Both the position numbers and the translations under genes were made by a program. The notes under the pieces were generated by a model, which saw only the letters and a list, made by a program, of their open reading frames with translations, had not been told where the DNA came from and made no database searches. Of a DNA stretch of 64,000 nucleotides, positions 31,853 to 44,000 are shown in pieces. Positions within the stretch are counted from its first letter, which is position 1. Each line of letters starts with the position of its first letter. Source of the stretch: Blattamonas nauphoetae (lineage: Eukaryota > Preaxostyla > Oxymonadida); the NCBI GenBank assembly GCA_033064195.1, contig JARBJD010000056.1, positions 248,001 to 312,000 of the forward strand, written 5' to 3'.

Positions 31853-34800
31853 CTAAGTGAAGGAATTAGAATAAACCGTACTTGAAACTAAGTGATGCTC
31901 CGAAAGAATGGACGAGACATCATCCCGGATAGATTGAAGAGAGACAGGGTCACCTGATGGCCTGGATAGGAGCTCGTTGAAGAACACTAAGAATGGTGGT
32001 GACTGTGCCTCTTCAACCCGCTTGTAATACAACCCACTGAGTTGAGTGGGAGGAAGTTTTGAGAAAGACGTGAGACTGATCCCAGTCATCAATTCATAGA
32101 TCAAAGAGACGATCTCACTTGTCGTGTAATAGAAAGAGGATTCTTTCCGAGAAAGAAGAGAGAAAGGACAAGCGACAATGCGGAAAGGAAGAATTGATGA
32201 GTGGTCTTTGGATGGAATCAGCGAAAACATTGAAAGACTCAGTGGAGAAAAGACGATTTGCTCGAGACGGAGAGTTTCCATACAATCGAGCACTGCAAGA
32301 ACCACTTTCCCCAACATTGGCAGCAAGACTGATAAGTGTTGTGGAGTGTTCGGAATCATTCCAGTTTGAATGAGATTCTGGAGAGTGATGGCTGGTTCCT
32401 CGAAGAAAGTGAACACAGAATTTGTCCGCGACGAGGTGCTGATTGATAGCTTCGATGTGGGAGATTGTTGTTTTGTTCTTTTCAGTCGAAGCAGAGAAAC
32501 AATTGTTGTGTCAGCCTCCGATTCAAAGAGATTGTCCCTCCACTGTTTGAGGGAGCAAACGTAGGGCTCTGTGAGTATCACCAACTCATTCTGTGGGATC
32601 TGGAAGATGCTCTGGTTGGTGTCCTCCTTCCTCGTCGTCCGAATCACTCCAACGTCAAGGACTGCGGCGATCGGAACTGAAGAGTCGTTCAGTTTGAGGG
32701 CAGAACAGAGTGTGAGGAGTGAATGAAGAGAGGGATGATCCACAAGTTGGGCAATAGCGTCTTTCAGAACAGAAATGCGCACAGTTTCGATGATGGGATG
32801 GTCGTCATCGGACCTGTCTAGCAAAAATGGATACGCGTTTCGTTTCTGGATTACTTTGGACTGTTTTGGAGCAAATGAATGGATAAATGTTGTTGGAAGA
32901 TCGGTTGAATTCGGGAGAGGAGCCAATTCAATCTGAAAGAGGGTTGTGGAAAGAAAACGGAGCAAAACGCACAAAGCAATGCCTTTTGAGCCGGAACGAG
33001 ATTCGAAGATGGTTCGGAGTAGCTGTGTTGCTTCAGAGTTATTGGGGGAGGAGAGATGAAGAGAGAGTTTTTGGAAGGCAGTCACTTGTGATGGGATATG
33101 AGCATAGCCGAGACGAAGGTCAGAGTGATCATCAAGACAACATGAGAGGCACACCGCGAGTAGATTCGCATGAAATGGAGCACTCCAGGTGATTGGATTC
33201 CGAATGCGTTCTTTCTCGTAGTACAGACGTTGTTTTACGGTCTTGTTTTGGGGGAAAGAATGCTGAGTGGTGGAGGCATGTGTGGGAGATGTGAACTTCG
33301 CGGTTTCATGTGACGATGACCCGCTTGTTGAGCTGAGTCCAGATGAATGATGCGAGACGATCAATTCTCCCTTTCCGATCATTTCATTCGGATTCACTCC
33401 TGCTGTGATGTTCACTGATCGTGAACGACCCCGTATGTAATGTTTTTGATGTGGTTCTGGAATTGTTGTGAGATGCGAGTGAGGGGATCGAGTGGAGCGA
33501 GGTGGGAGTCCCACCTGTGGATTGTGTAGCTGGAGTGCTCCGTGAAGACTCTGGACCGTCGCTTGAGGGGGAGTTGGAGTTCCTCCAGGTGATTGGATGA
33601 GGTGTGGAGATGAAGACGAGTGAGGAGTGGAGCTCCTTTTTTGTTTTGGAGGAGATTGAAGAACCTCTTGTCGTTTCGGTGAGTGGCTTGTCGAAGTTTG
33701 AGTGTTGGACGGAGTGTTGGGAGCTTGGAGGATAGCAAATGGAAGTGATCCGTACCCCATATCGTTTGAGGGAAGGTATGTTTGGCCTGGAATGAAAAGC
33801 GGAGTGGCATGGCTCATCGATGATTCTTCGACGATCCCGCTTTCTTGAACAACAGAAGGGAAGAGCGGGGGAGTGCTTTGAGAGTGAAGAGACTCTGGCG
33901 CTGTAAGTTCCGCGTCAGCAGTCGAGTAAGATGAGTCCGAGACCGATGATCGTCGTTCACGAAGATGTTTCACAAAGACGGAAAAAGTGGAGCCAGGAGA
34001 GCTGTTATTCTGATTGGAGCTGTTCGAAGTTGTCGACTTTATGCTGAGTATTGTTTGTGATTTTGAAATCCCTCCTTTGACAGCATTGGAAGGGATTTCC
34101 AGTTTCGGAACGACGGTCGAAGTGTGTCCTTCTTCAATGGGATCAAACTCACACTCAAAAATTTGGTCCTGAAGTGAGTCGTGTTCGCTTTGTGTCGATT
34201 CCTCTTCGTCCTCACTTTCATCTTCCTCTTCGTCAGTGTTGGTATACTCGCTATCCTCGTCCTGTACTCCACCCTTCAATCGCATCACACCGGACGATGG
34301 CGTGTGATCCGAATGACTCGACGATTGTCCTCGATCCCATTTGGAGCTGTCTGAATCTTGATCCTGATTGTTCGCGTTGATCATCTCGCGTAAAGTCGAA
34401 CTTGACCTTTGGAGAAGAGCTCCATACAGAGTCGACCCCAATGGAGCTCGTGGAGACAGATCTGCGAGCTTTCGGAAGACTGGATCTGAGCTACGCCTCT
34501 CGGATGTGATTGGGATCGCGCGTGGTGGTGTTGGGGTCATCGGGATTCTGAGGTTGACTCCGACCTGGTCTCTGTTCTGATCATCGTTCATCCACGGGTT
34601 CTCATTGTATGCAAAGATGGAATTTGGGTGTGGATCGATTTCGGGGACTTCAGAGGGAGAGTAGTGAGGCCCAGCGATGCTGTCGACTTCTGAGACTTGG
34701 CGCTCGCTGGACAAAGGACGGTCGATCTCGATGTCGATATCAATGTCCGTGTGGAGTGAAAGAGGAAGTGACGGGATATTCTCCGATGGCGACGGATCGA

Positions 34801-37800
34801 TCATTTCACCTGTTCCAAACAGGAATCCTTTCAAGATGGCATTGTTTCGGGATGATCTGACTTCGTGCAAAGACGCCCCGAGATTGGGTTTAACCGGAGT
34901 CTTCGTTGTGAAATCGCTGGCCAATGAAGGAAGATAGTTTACTGAATCGAACCGCTGTTGGGTATAGCTCATATCGGTAGGTGCGGCAGATGGTTGGGGA
35001 GTGATCGACTGTCTGATCATTTCTGCATCGACAGTCGATGGATTGAGGAGATCGTGATGCTGCTTGGAGAGTTGATGAGGAGTGGCTTGAACACCCGCGA
35101 ACGGGTTGAGAGGGAAGTATTGAGAGGTGACAGATGATGAGAGAAGGAAATCTTGAGCGGTTGAGGTTGAATGAGACGTCAGATTTGACGCGTTTCTGAT
35201 AGAGAATGATGAATGGGCAGATGGGATGATGGCAACTGATTGTGATGAAGCAGAATGTGTTGTTTGCGAGACAAACTTTGATTCTGATGAATTGCTACGT
35301 GTTCGTTGAGTCCCTTGATGACCTGATGATGCGTGTGACGTGGAAGACATTGTCCAAGTCGCAGATTCCGAAGATGGTTGGGTGTTGTCAGTTTTTTCTT
35401 CAAAATGGAAAGAATGCGGAGACGTGACCTTCGACAGTGGATGGACGAAGTTCTGCATTGATCGATCAGGATGTGGGATGAACTTGATGGAATATTGGAT
35501 CTCCGCCTGAGGGAGGGTCGGCAATGGTCGCGATAATTCGCTTGGAGTGAATCCTGGTTGGCCTGGTTCTTGTTTATGGATGAAAGTTGGAGTGAAAGAT
35601 CGAACCAATGGCAGCGATTCGCTGACGAAGCTCGCTGGAGGTGGATGTCGAAGGAGCGTTTCGGCATGATTCATGCTTTTTCGCTTAGAAAAGGTTGGCC
35701 GAGCCTGCGGAAGATCTGCAATGAAGGAATGTGTTGACTCGATCATCGAGGATGTCTCAGTGTGTGACGATCGTGCATGGGACAGTTGTGGTGGAGGAGT
35801 TTTGGACGATTGGCTGGGAGTGTCAGAGGGAGATGATGAGATATGTGACGGGTCCGTGACACTTGGAGAGACATGAGTAACTACTGAGACGAAAGACTTA
35901 GATGAGAACGATTCTGCAACTTTGTCAGACAGCACAGAGGGGCTGGCGAGGGGACTCGACGCTCTTTGAGAGTACGAATCAAATTGCACGTTGAGGAGCA
36001 TCAGCTTGTCACTACGTTTCGAAGTTGTTTTGTGGGAATGCGGAGATGTCGAGAGTTCGGATGGGAAGTTTGAGACGGGGTAGTAATTGGAGGTTGATGT
36101 TGGAGGGAACGAGAGCGGGCTGATGTCTATCCCGTTCAGGTATTGATCGCTCTCCATCGAGTCCATCGTCTGGTGGATACCGAACTGACTCGGATCTGTT
36201 GGTTCAGGATCGAGTTGCTCGTCATTTGCGCCCAGCGGGACATATAGAACACGTGGCTGATTGAGAACTGGAGGAGGTTGAGGGAAGATAGGGGCTGATG
36301 AGAGAAATGGTGGATTCTGACAATACACAACCAGATTCTTGTCGATCTCGTTGAAAGCTTGGAGAGGAAGCTCTGTTGGGGATGTGTTTTGTGAGGCGAA
36401 TAGTGAAGGATACCCAAGCAGCATCGAACCTTCCTCACCAACCGACATGTCGCTGGATGTCTGTGTGATCGTTCCGTCTGTTGTTCTCGGAGTGAATCCG
36501 CCGAATGAAGCAGTTCCCATCATCGGCGTGATCGTCGGTGGGATGAACCTTGGTGAGTTTTCAATTTCGCAGGCATCTTTGAGGATATGAAGGCGGTCCA
36601 GGAAGGTTGTGAAGGCTGAGATGGGAGCAAGCGCAGAATTCTCGCGGTCATGATGAAGAAGCCGGAGCTGAAAGTGAGGAACGGTTACAAGATTAAATTC
36701 CGTGGAGCATAAAGCTAGAATATCGAGGAAGACTGTGTCAAGAACTCTGTTTGTGAACGACTGCTCCGTTGAAATCACAAAAGTGAATAAGAGCCGAGTG
36801 AGAAGATTTGTAATTTCGAATTGAATGTCCAGGGAGAGAGGGACGACTGAGAACTTTGTGTGGACATACTGCTTGATGGGGGTCGAGACAACGAGATCAG
36901 TCTGTTCTGTGTAACTCAGCGGAATTGGTCTCATCCAGAACGAGAGCATACTGTGAATCAGAGTGTGGAGGTGAGCGATCAGAATGGGAGAATAGTCAGA
37001 ATGAGTGACGAGTGGGTTTGTTGGAACGGAGAACAATTCGAGGGCGAGATGGAGACATTCCTGATACCAATGTGCATCCACATAACCATACTTTCGTATG
37101 AAGGGAAGGATATGGGAGTGTGGAAGCGAATGAAGAGCAATGATCTCATCCGAATCGAATTTGGGACACCCACCGAAGTGAATCACTCCGACGAAGGGGA
37201 AGATTGAGAGCGTTAATCGTGATGAGTCCGCAAGGGTTAAGAGTCCGTGAGAAGGATTGAGGATGGAATCAAAACAGTTAAAGGGCCAAGTGATCAGTGG
37301 TCCAGGCTCGGTGTCAGAGAAAGAGAGGTGAGAACGAGGGACAGTTGGAGTGGGAACAAGAGTTAGGGCGAGAGACTCCAAATCAGCGAGTGGCATACAG
37401 TCCGAGAGAAAAGTGAGAACATTCAGACTGGAGCGAAGAAAGGAGATGAGGATGAATGGTGGCGATTGTTGGAGATTGTCGAAAGAGAATGAAAGTTGGA
37501 GCTCAGTAGGAGATTCTGCTCGATGGAACTTTTTTCGGTTGAACCGAGTCTCATGGGAACTGAGCTGAGCAACGAAAGATTTGGGATCAACAAGAAACGC
37601 CGGAGCAAAACAGAAAGTTAGTAAGATCGAACAGAACGCATCAATCTGCTGAGGCTCCTTGGTGGGGAGCCCAAAGAAAAGAACGAGAAGCTGGAGTGCA
37701 GATTTCGTGTCGTTAACAGACGCAGCCAAATGAATGACGAGATTCAGAAACTGTGAAATAAGAGACCAAAGTTGTGGGAAGTGGTAAACAGGGTGAGATT

Positions 37801-40588
37801 CGAGTGGCGACTGGAGAGTCAGATGAGCGATGGGTTTCGGTGAACAAGACTCCGAAGTGAGCATGATAGAGTGGCGGAGAATGAGGAGGTCGTTGAACAG
37901 AACTGACAACGCGAGTGAAGTGGTGATATTTGTCGCACAATGAAGTATATACCCGTCGAGAAGGATCAGATGTGGCATCAGAGCATTAATCAGCTGAAGG
38001 TTCAGCGACTGTGCAGATGGGAGGAGCGACTGGAGATGTGAGCGGATCGTGTCGAAGACCACATCTGTGACCGGTTTGTCAGAGCGAACAGTGGCATGGG
38101 GACGGATCAGCTTGAGTGACTTAACCTTCTTCCTTGGACTTCGAGTAATTGTTGCGGCTTCTGGTGGGAGAAAATCGACTGAAGCACTGGCATCGAGAAA
38201 TGGGTTGCTGTTTGGGCTGAAAAACGATGCTGTCGATCGGTTCGTCAGGATCGGCGTGCCGACGTAGGAATTGCTCAGAGACGGCGTCATAAGGAGCGAC
38301 AAGGGCTCAGTCGGTGGGTTCCGAAGCTCTGGAGTGATTGATTCCTCAACTTTGAGTGCGTAGTACCGCATGATCCTCCATGTCAGGTTGGGTAACTTCT
38401 CTTCTGTTGCCGAGACAAGATACGCAGGCGAAGAGACAAACTCCCGGACGACTGACGACAAGACGGGACTGGAAGGTTCGTAAACGGAAATGGTCTCGAA
38501 GATAGAAAGCAAGATGTATGGAATGTCCTGCTGCCGCAGATTCTCCGGTTGAGTACAACTGCGGCAGGAGGTAAGTTGCGGGATAACCGACTCATTCACA
38601 AGTTTGGTGTATGCGCTTGGCTCTGTGAATTGTGGGGTCGGACATGTCTGTCCTTGTTGGGAGAGAAGATAGACGTAGAGGATTCCTAACTTCTTTGTGA
38701 TATCGCGGATGGAGATGTCATTCGAAAAATCTTCCAGAGACGGTGGACTTGGGAGAGGGATGTGAACACGATCCGTTGAAGCGTTTGAGTCGCGGGTGAC
38801 AGACTGAGGTGACTTGTTAGCTGAAGATTGGCTTGACATTGAATGTGACGATGGAGTCTGTGTTGCCTGCGGAGCTTTGTTCAGGAAATCATGAAGAGAA
38901 TTCCCAAGAAGCTGGAGAATTGGAGTGCTGTGGAAGAGAGTACGAGTTGACGTTTGAAGAGCAGTCACCATAAACGGTTTGCGTGGAGTGGCACGTTGAA
39001 TGTGAGAGACAGGGACAAGAGACGACGGTGTCCGATTTGGGATCGAACACATTGCCGAAACAATTGGTGAGGTCGGCATGTTACATAAGAGTGCTTGCAA
39101 CCCTCCATTTGTCAGAAAAACCGGGTGATTGGACGGGAATTCTTCTTGAGGCTTCTGGAGAGGGTCTCTTCCCAATGATGAAAACGCAATGAGTGCCGGA
39201 ACAGGCGGGAATGATGGGGAGAAGGATGAGCGTGAAGATGCGGACCCCAACAACGGTGAATCAAGAGTGGGAGTGATGACGACAGACCGGGCATTTGGTG
39301 TGTGGACACGTGAGAGCGCTTGATTCGAGGCAGGAGCAAATTGTGGTGGCAGAGGAATCCGAATTGTTGGTGACACTGTCGACAGCTCATCACCAGCACG
39401 AAGGAGGGGCATTTGGATGGATCGTGCAATCAGGATGGTCTGTGCGATGAAATGATTATGCGAGATAATTTCAGTCGAATTTTTTTGTGTGTGATAATCC
39501 GAGCCGGGTAATGAAGGAAGAAAATATTGCGACGGAATCGATAAGAAGGACGTAAGGTGTTGTAGCATTTCGAGGTCATCTTGACAGATTGCGAGAAGCA
39601 ATGATGATTGAATACTTGCGGGAAATGTCTTCTGCAGAGCATATAAGTTTGGAATATGCATTATTCCTGTCCCTAAATTGATATTTCGAACGAGAGATTC
39701 AAAAAGCTGTTCAGAGTAGTTTTGTCGTTCGAAAGCTGAAAATGAATCTTGAAGCTCTGAAGAATAGACAGTGGGAAGCAATGGAAGCTTGAGAGAAAAT
39801 AGTTGAATGAGTTTCGGTGAGTATGAAACGATGAAAGTGCATGGACCATGTGAGTCACTTGATTGGTCCATGGGAAGAATTGTGGATCGATGAACCGGAG
39901 ACCGGATTGTTTCACTTGATTTAACGGTTGGAATTTGAGTTCCTTGTTGTTTTTGCTCCAGTCCTAGGTTGATGCAGAAGCTAAGATCGTGTCTGACGAT
40001 AGGTTTGTGGATTGGAGGTGTTTGAGATTGACGAGCATGCGACGAACGAGACCTCGGTTGAGATTTGGAGACATGATCACTGGTGTCAACTCCAAGTAAT
40101 GCTGGGAGAAATCGTTGTAAGTGTTGGCTGATCAACCGAGATTGGAGACTCGAACCAAAGTATCTGTTGAGAGAATCAGTTTCAGAAGCAGATTGTGATC
40201 CACTATTCGCCAGATCAGACGATGAAGTCACTGTTGAGAGGCACAATCCATATGGAAGCATATTTTCTTCCTTCCGCTCAGAGGACAATACAGCAGATAC
40301 CATCTCTGATGGATTGAGCTTATTGTACATAGATGGAAAGAATGGTGTGATCGATGATGCAGTAAAACGTCCACATAGTGACCCAAGTCGAGCTAGATGT
40401 TGGGTGGTCGGCAGTGGAGCCTGTTTGCGGACGTTGTGCGTAATAGGTTGGGTATGAGTCGAGCACAGCTTGCTAGTTGCGCAGGAACGAAGTGATGTTC
40501 GTGGGGATGCGGAGGTAACAGGAATGAGAGTGTTCGGTCGAACTGTTGGGAGTGCTTCGAGGAGAATGTCGGAAAGATCACTATCCAA
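31853..40588 (-). CDS. Giant Ser/Pro/Thr-rich protein with a helical, kinase-like C-terminus
   Basis: One uninterrupted frame of 2911 codons, striking in a region where other genes have introns. Residues 1-900 mix low-complexity stretches with predicted helical blocks; about 900-1450 is helical (LALSVLFNDLLILRHSIML, LNLVIHLAASVNDTKSALQL); about 1450-2450 is Ser/Pro/His-rich disorder with an acidic run (TDEEEDESEDEEESTQSEHD). The last 300 residues look like a degenerate kinase C-lobe: LPMLGKVVLAVLDCMETLRL in the helix-E position, no HRD, and a helix-F-like TSEIVSLIYELMTG. Function unknown. A scaffold is a guess. Its 3' end faces element D, 107 bp away. Confidence 0.75.
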   Translation of the reverse strand: MDSDLSDILLEALPTVRPNTLIPVTSASPRTSLRSCATSKLCSTHTQPITHNVRKQAPLPTTQHLARLGSLCGRFTASSITPFFPSMYNKLNPSEMVSAVLSSERKEENMLPYGLCLSTVTSSSDLANSGSQSASETDSLNRYFGSSLQSRLISQHLQRFLPALLGVDTSDHVSKSQPRSRSSHARQSQTPPIHKPIVRHDLSFCINLGLEQKQQGTQIPTVKSSETIRSPVHRSTILPMDQSSDSHGPCTFIVSYSPKLIQLFSLKLPLLPTVYSSELQDSFSAFERQNYSEQLFESLVRNINLGTGIMHIPNLYALQKTFPASIQSSLLLAICQDDLEMLQHLTSFLSIPSQYFLPSLPGSDYHTQKNSTEIISHNHFIAQTILIARSIQMPLLRAGDELSTVSPTIRIPLPPQFAPASNQALSRVHTPNARSVVITPTLDSPLLGSASSRSSFSPSFPPVPALIAFSSLGRDPLQKPQEEFPSNHPVFLTNGGLQALLCNMPTSPIVSAMCSIPNRTPSSLVPVSHIQRATPRKPFMVTALQTSTRTLFHSTPILQLLGNSLHDFLNKAPQATQTPSSHSMSSQSSANKSPQSVTRDSNASTDRVHIPLPSPPSLEDFSNDISIRDITKKLGILYVYLLSQQGQTCPTPQFTEPSAYTKLVNESVIPQLTSCRSCTQPENLRQQDIPYILLSIFETISVYEPSSPVLSSVVREFVSSPAYLVSATEEKLPNLTWRIMRYYALKVEESITPELRNPPTEPLSLLMTPSLSNSYVGTPILTNRSTASFFSPNSNPFLDASASVDFLPPEAATITRSPRKKVKSLKLIRPHATVRSDKPVTDVVFDTIRSHLQSLLPSAQSLNLQLINALMPHLILLDGYILHCATNITTSLALSVLFNDLLILRHSIMLTSESCSPKPIAHLTLQSPLESHPVYHFPQLWSLISQFLNLVIHLAASVNDTKSALQLLVLFFGLPTKEPQQIDAFCSILLTFCFAPAFLVDPKSFVAQLSSHETRFNRKKFHRAESPTELQLSFSFDNLQQSPPFILISFLRSSLNVLTFLSDCMPLADLESLALTLVPTPTVPRSHLSFSDTEPGPLITWPFNCFDSILNPSHGLLTLADSSRLTLSIFPFVGVIHFGGCPKFDSDEIIALHSLPHSHILPFIRKYGYVDAHWYQECLHLALELFSVPTNPLVTHSDYSPILIAHLHTLIHSMLSFWMRPIPLSYTEQTDLVVSTPIKQYVHTKFSVVPLSLDIQFEITNLLTRLLFTFVISTEQSFTNRVLDTVFLDILALCSTEFNLVTVPHFQLRLLHHDRENSALAPISAFTTFLDRLHILKDACEIENSPRFIPPTITPMMGTASFGGFTPRTTDGTITQTSSDMSVGEEGSMLLGYPSLFASQNTSPTELPLQAFNEIDKNLVVYCQNPPFLSSAPIFPQPPPVLNQPRVLYVPLGANDEQLDPEPTDPSQFGIHQTMDSMESDQYLNGIDISPLSFPPTSTSNYYPVSNFPSELSTSPHSHKTTSKRSDKLMLLNVQFDSYSQRASSPLASPSVLSDKVAESFSSKSFVSVVTHVSPSVTDPSHISSSPSDTPSQSSKTPPPQLSHARSSHTETSSMIESTHSFIADLPQARPTFSKRKSMNHAETLLRHPPPASFVSESLPLVRSFTPTFIHKQEPGQPGFTPSELSRPLPTLPQAEIQYSIKFIPHPDRSMQNFVHPLSKVTSPHSFHFEEKTDNTQPSSESATWTMSSTSHASSGHQGTQRTRSNSSESKFVSQTTHSASSQSVAIIPSAHSSFSIRNASNLTSHSTSTAQDFLLSSSVTSQYFPLNPFAGVQATPHQLSKQHHDLLNPSTVDAEMIRQSITPQPSAAPTDMSYTQQRFDSVNYLPSLASDFTTKTPVKPNLGASLHEVRSSRNNAILKGFLFGTGEMIDPSPSENIPSLPLSLHTDIDIDIEIDRPLSSERQVSEVDSIAGPHYSPSEVPEIDPHPNSIFAYNENPWMNDDQNRDQVGVNLRIPMTPTPPRAIPITSERRSSDPVFRKLADLSPRAPLGSTLYGALLQRSSSTLREMINANNQDQDSDSSKWDRGQSSSHSDHTPSSGVMRLKGGVQDEDSEYTNTDEEEDESEDEEESTQSEHDSLQDQIFECEFDPIEEGHTSTVVPKLEIPSNAVKGGISKSQTILSIKSTTSNSSNQNNSSPGSTFSVFVKHLRERRSSVSDSSYSTADAELTAPESLHSQSTPPLFPSVVQESGIVEESSMSHATPLFIPGQTYLPSNDMGYGSLPFAILQAPNTPSNTQTSTSHSPKRQEVLQSPPKQKRSSTPHSSSSPHLIQSPGGTPTPPQATVQSLHGALQLHNPQVGLPPRSTRSPHSHLTTIPEPHQKHYIRGRSRSVNITAGVNPNEMIGKGELIVSHHSSGLSSTSGSSSHETAKFTSPTHASTTQHSFPQNKTVKQRLYYEKERIRNPITWSAPFHANLLAVCLSCCLDDHSDLRLGYAHIPSQVTAFQKLSLHLSSPNNSEATQLLRTIFESRSGSKGIALCVLLRFLSTTLFQIELAPLPNSTDLPTTFIHSFAPKQSKVIQKRNAYPFLLDRSDDDHPIIETVRISVLKDAIAQLVDHPSLHSLLTLCSALKLNDSSVPIAAVLDVGVIRTTRKEDTNQSIFQIPQNELVILTEPYVCSLKQWRDNLFESEADTTIVSLLRLKRTKQQSPTSKLSISTSSRTNSVFTFFEEPAITLQNLIQTGMIPNTPQHLSVLLPMLGKVVLAVLDCMETLRLEQIVFSPLSLSMFSLIPSKDHSSILPFRIVACPFSLLSRKESSFYYTTSEIVSLIYELMTGISLTSFSKLPPTQLSGLYYKRVEEAQSPPFLVFFNELLSRPSGDPVSLQSIRDDVSSILSEHHLVSSTVYSNSFT

Positions 40589-41090
40589 GACGTCCTACAA
40601 TCAATCGACACAAATGGAAGAAAAATACATGAAGAAATATAGTATTGTCCAGAATTAGAAGAGAGATGCAATCGAGTAAGTTCGGACAGAGACGATGAGC
40701 TTTCAAATGCTCTATGAATGAATCTTTAAGGATTGAACTTGCTAACTGATCATTGTTAATCAGAATAGCCAGAGACTAAGTAGAAGACGGTTTTGGTGAG
40801 GAGAAAAATCAAACCGTCACAAATCCGGAGAAAGTTACTTGTGTCGTGGACCGGCAAACTCCCTATCAAGAATATCAAGAGAAAAACGCTCAACAAACGA
40901 GCAGCAATGATGAAATTACTAGATTGCTTTTCCAGTGGATGATATCAGGTGAGAGCTCAGGGATGGAAGAAAGTCGGAAAAGTCGCTGTATGGTGTATAG
41001 TGAGATTACTTCTTGGGATGGAATAGATGAAATATGGATGAGGCTCGAGATATATGTCGCAATTAAGAACTCATCAGCTTCCATTCTTCC
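40589..41090. promoter_or_regulatory. Shared upstream region of two divergent genes
   Basis: About 500 bp between the start of the 2911-codon gene (minus) and the Ser-rich gene (plus). No element ends or long frames; any promoters of the two genes should lie here. No specific motif can be supported. Confidence 0.4.
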
Positions 41091-44000
41091 ATGTTGGGAA
41101 GATCGAGTCCAGTTGGACTCACAATGCAACAAGATTCATGGTTCACCACAACACATCTTTCTCCATCTACTTCGCCCTCCTCTCCTCATTCGGATCAACA
41201 ACTTCCCTCTGAAAAGTCGCGAACACTCCACTTAGATCAGCCACTAATCTCTTCACCTCCCACTGAAACTCATCATCACCTCTTCTTAGACCACCACAAC
41301 ATCAAAATGCAAGATGTACCACTCACTGCAGTCACTCTTAATCCCTTCTCAGGTTTCTTTGCGAGTGACAATCAATCAGACGAATTGTCTCCTCTGTCTC
41401 TCCACACAGAAGCTGGCTTCCAAATGAAATCAAACAGAACAAGCTATGAATATGCTCCTGAAAGAGAAATGACAACAAAAACTACTCGAACACGGCGACT
41501 ATCCGACAATCAAGATGATGATCCTTTCACTTCTCATCTTCGGCAAATTTCTCTTCCACCACCAGATAACCAACCTCAACATGATCCAATACCTGACATT
41601 ATCACTGATTCACCACACTGGTCAAGTCCTTCACCAAACACCAATGACAATGCAGTCACCGAGAACAATATCCAGATTCTTGACACACAATCACAATCAT
41701 TCCAAAAGTCCCGTTACAGAAATCCTTCGGGTTTGGAAGATCTTGGGTTTTCATCCACTGATACCTCTTTTTCACTACGGACCTCACCACGAGCCAACCA
41801 GAGGCGCTCTGGTGTAACCACTCAACTCCCAACACATTTTGTACACTTGCGTTCACCGCTTGTTCATAATCCACCGTTTGACCGAGTATCGTTGAATGTT
41901 CCTCATCGACATAAAACAGACAAGTTTTCTGGCCGAGCAAGCCTGCCATTTACTGATTCGGAAGAGGATCTCAAGCTGACTCGACGCCAACGGTCTGGCT
42001 ATCCATTAGCTCGTTCTGATGTGAAGCCAAACGTGTCGCTCCAAAATACCCATGCACATTCTCCCATGTCGCATCATGACGCTTTGTCGCCACCATCGTT
42101 CACCTCTCATACGAACTATTCTGCTCAAACCACATTCGACGGGTTTGCTCCATCAGAACGGAACCAAATTGCACCTTTTCTGTACCGTCAACAAACAGAT
42201 GGCTCAACCGACCTTATCACACGGTCTGAAGATGATCGAGATGGATCGGCGTGGGATTCAGACACCATCCAACCAATCACACCTCATTCTGAATATCCCC
42301 ACAATTCAAGTCCGACGAACAAACGAGGGCAGTATCGGAAACGGCATCCACTCACATCGGCGAATAAAACAGTTGCTTCGTTCCCGGTTCACTTTGATGA
42401 TACTCCAACAATGAGGATTGCTCCCAAAGCCCACAAAAAGGAACCCACTGAGCGAACAGATTTATGTGGTTTGCCCACTTCACATCCATTTCAGATCATT
42501 GTGTATTCTCTCCGTTCATATTCTCTCTGATTCTATTGTCACCTCTTTCTTTCTCTTTCAGACTCTCCTCACACGTCTTTCTCGTCAGCACTATCAATTA
42601 TCGACTCCACTGTCCATCCTCTTTCTTCTCTGAACGACTATATTTTCCAGCTCTCCTCAAAACCTTCCTCTGAACACACGTATTCCTCTCTGAACTCTCC
42701 GTCAATGTCTCCGATCTCAACCGACGCGCTACCATCTCTCGAGACAATGTCCGTTCATCCTTTTGATGGATTTGAAAGAGTAGGGATGAACGAAGATTAT
42801 GATCATGAATTGCATCCGGAGGCTAACGGCAGTGTTGACGTGTCTCGATCAGTGAATGTGACAGTGGGAGGACGACAAGACAGCTGGAGAGGTGATTCAG
42901 TGGACATGTCAGAAGACTGTGTCCTTGCTAGGACAGTACTTCGGCATGATCAGCCCCTCCCGAATGATCTCGGAAGTCTCACCACCCTCCAACAATCTGG
43001 AATCACTCAAACGACTCCGGTTTCGACCCAGCATCGACATGTTTTCAGGTTTATTCCGTTTGAAGATGATGGAGACACGAAATCGATGGATCAAGCCCAG
43101 CCGACTCTGACACTCAGTGAGGAAAGCAGTTTCAGAGTTCCACGCTCAGTCAGGAGACGGAGTTCTGCCTTTAGAATCAGATCACTCTCAGCGGAAGGGC
43201 TGTGTTCGAAAGAAGATAGTGAAGAGTCCGAAGGGAGATTGATCGATGACTCACAAACAATGCCAATCCCACTCAGTCACCTTGATCTTTCAGCGAGAGA
43301 TCCTCAACGGACACGTTCCAGAATGGTCATCAGTACGAAACAGGACGCAGCCACTCTTCGTTCGGACACTTCATCTCTTCCAACTCGAACCATGACACGA
43401 TTCTTGCGAAGAACAGCCACAAGGAAAACAGATAGTCGGCGCAATGGAAGAAGGGAGTTGAGACAAAAAGAAGTCCGAACCGGGTTCTCACTCGGAAATC
43501 GAATTCAGACATCACTTTCACAGAAAGCGACCGAACAGGCTATCTTTCGGGTCACCCTCTGCATCCACCAGAACCATCTCTCTCGATCCATCAAGGCTTC
43601 ACCTCGTCATTATCCCAGAGAGCCAGTACATCATCACCCAAATGATATTTCGTTTCATGAAGGCGAGGGTAATCGCAGTGAGAACATCACCACCATGGAA
43701 GACCTCTTCATTCGCCTCCCATTTCTTGCGGCTGTGGATGATCGAGGAATATCTTTTCTATCCGATTCTTCACACAACATTAACGAAAATGATTTGGTTT
43801 GTGATTTGCTTATTGCTTTCCTTTGAATTTAACATATCTTTCATCATCTCTCTCCATCTCATTCTTCTCTCTCTACTCTTCTCAGTCCTTCACAATCGCC
43901 ATGACTGACTTGCTCTCCTATCAGCAGACATCTGACGAGTCATTATCTGTGGAACTCCGCCCATCATGCCCGATCCTCTCGTCGTTCCTCCATGAATCCG

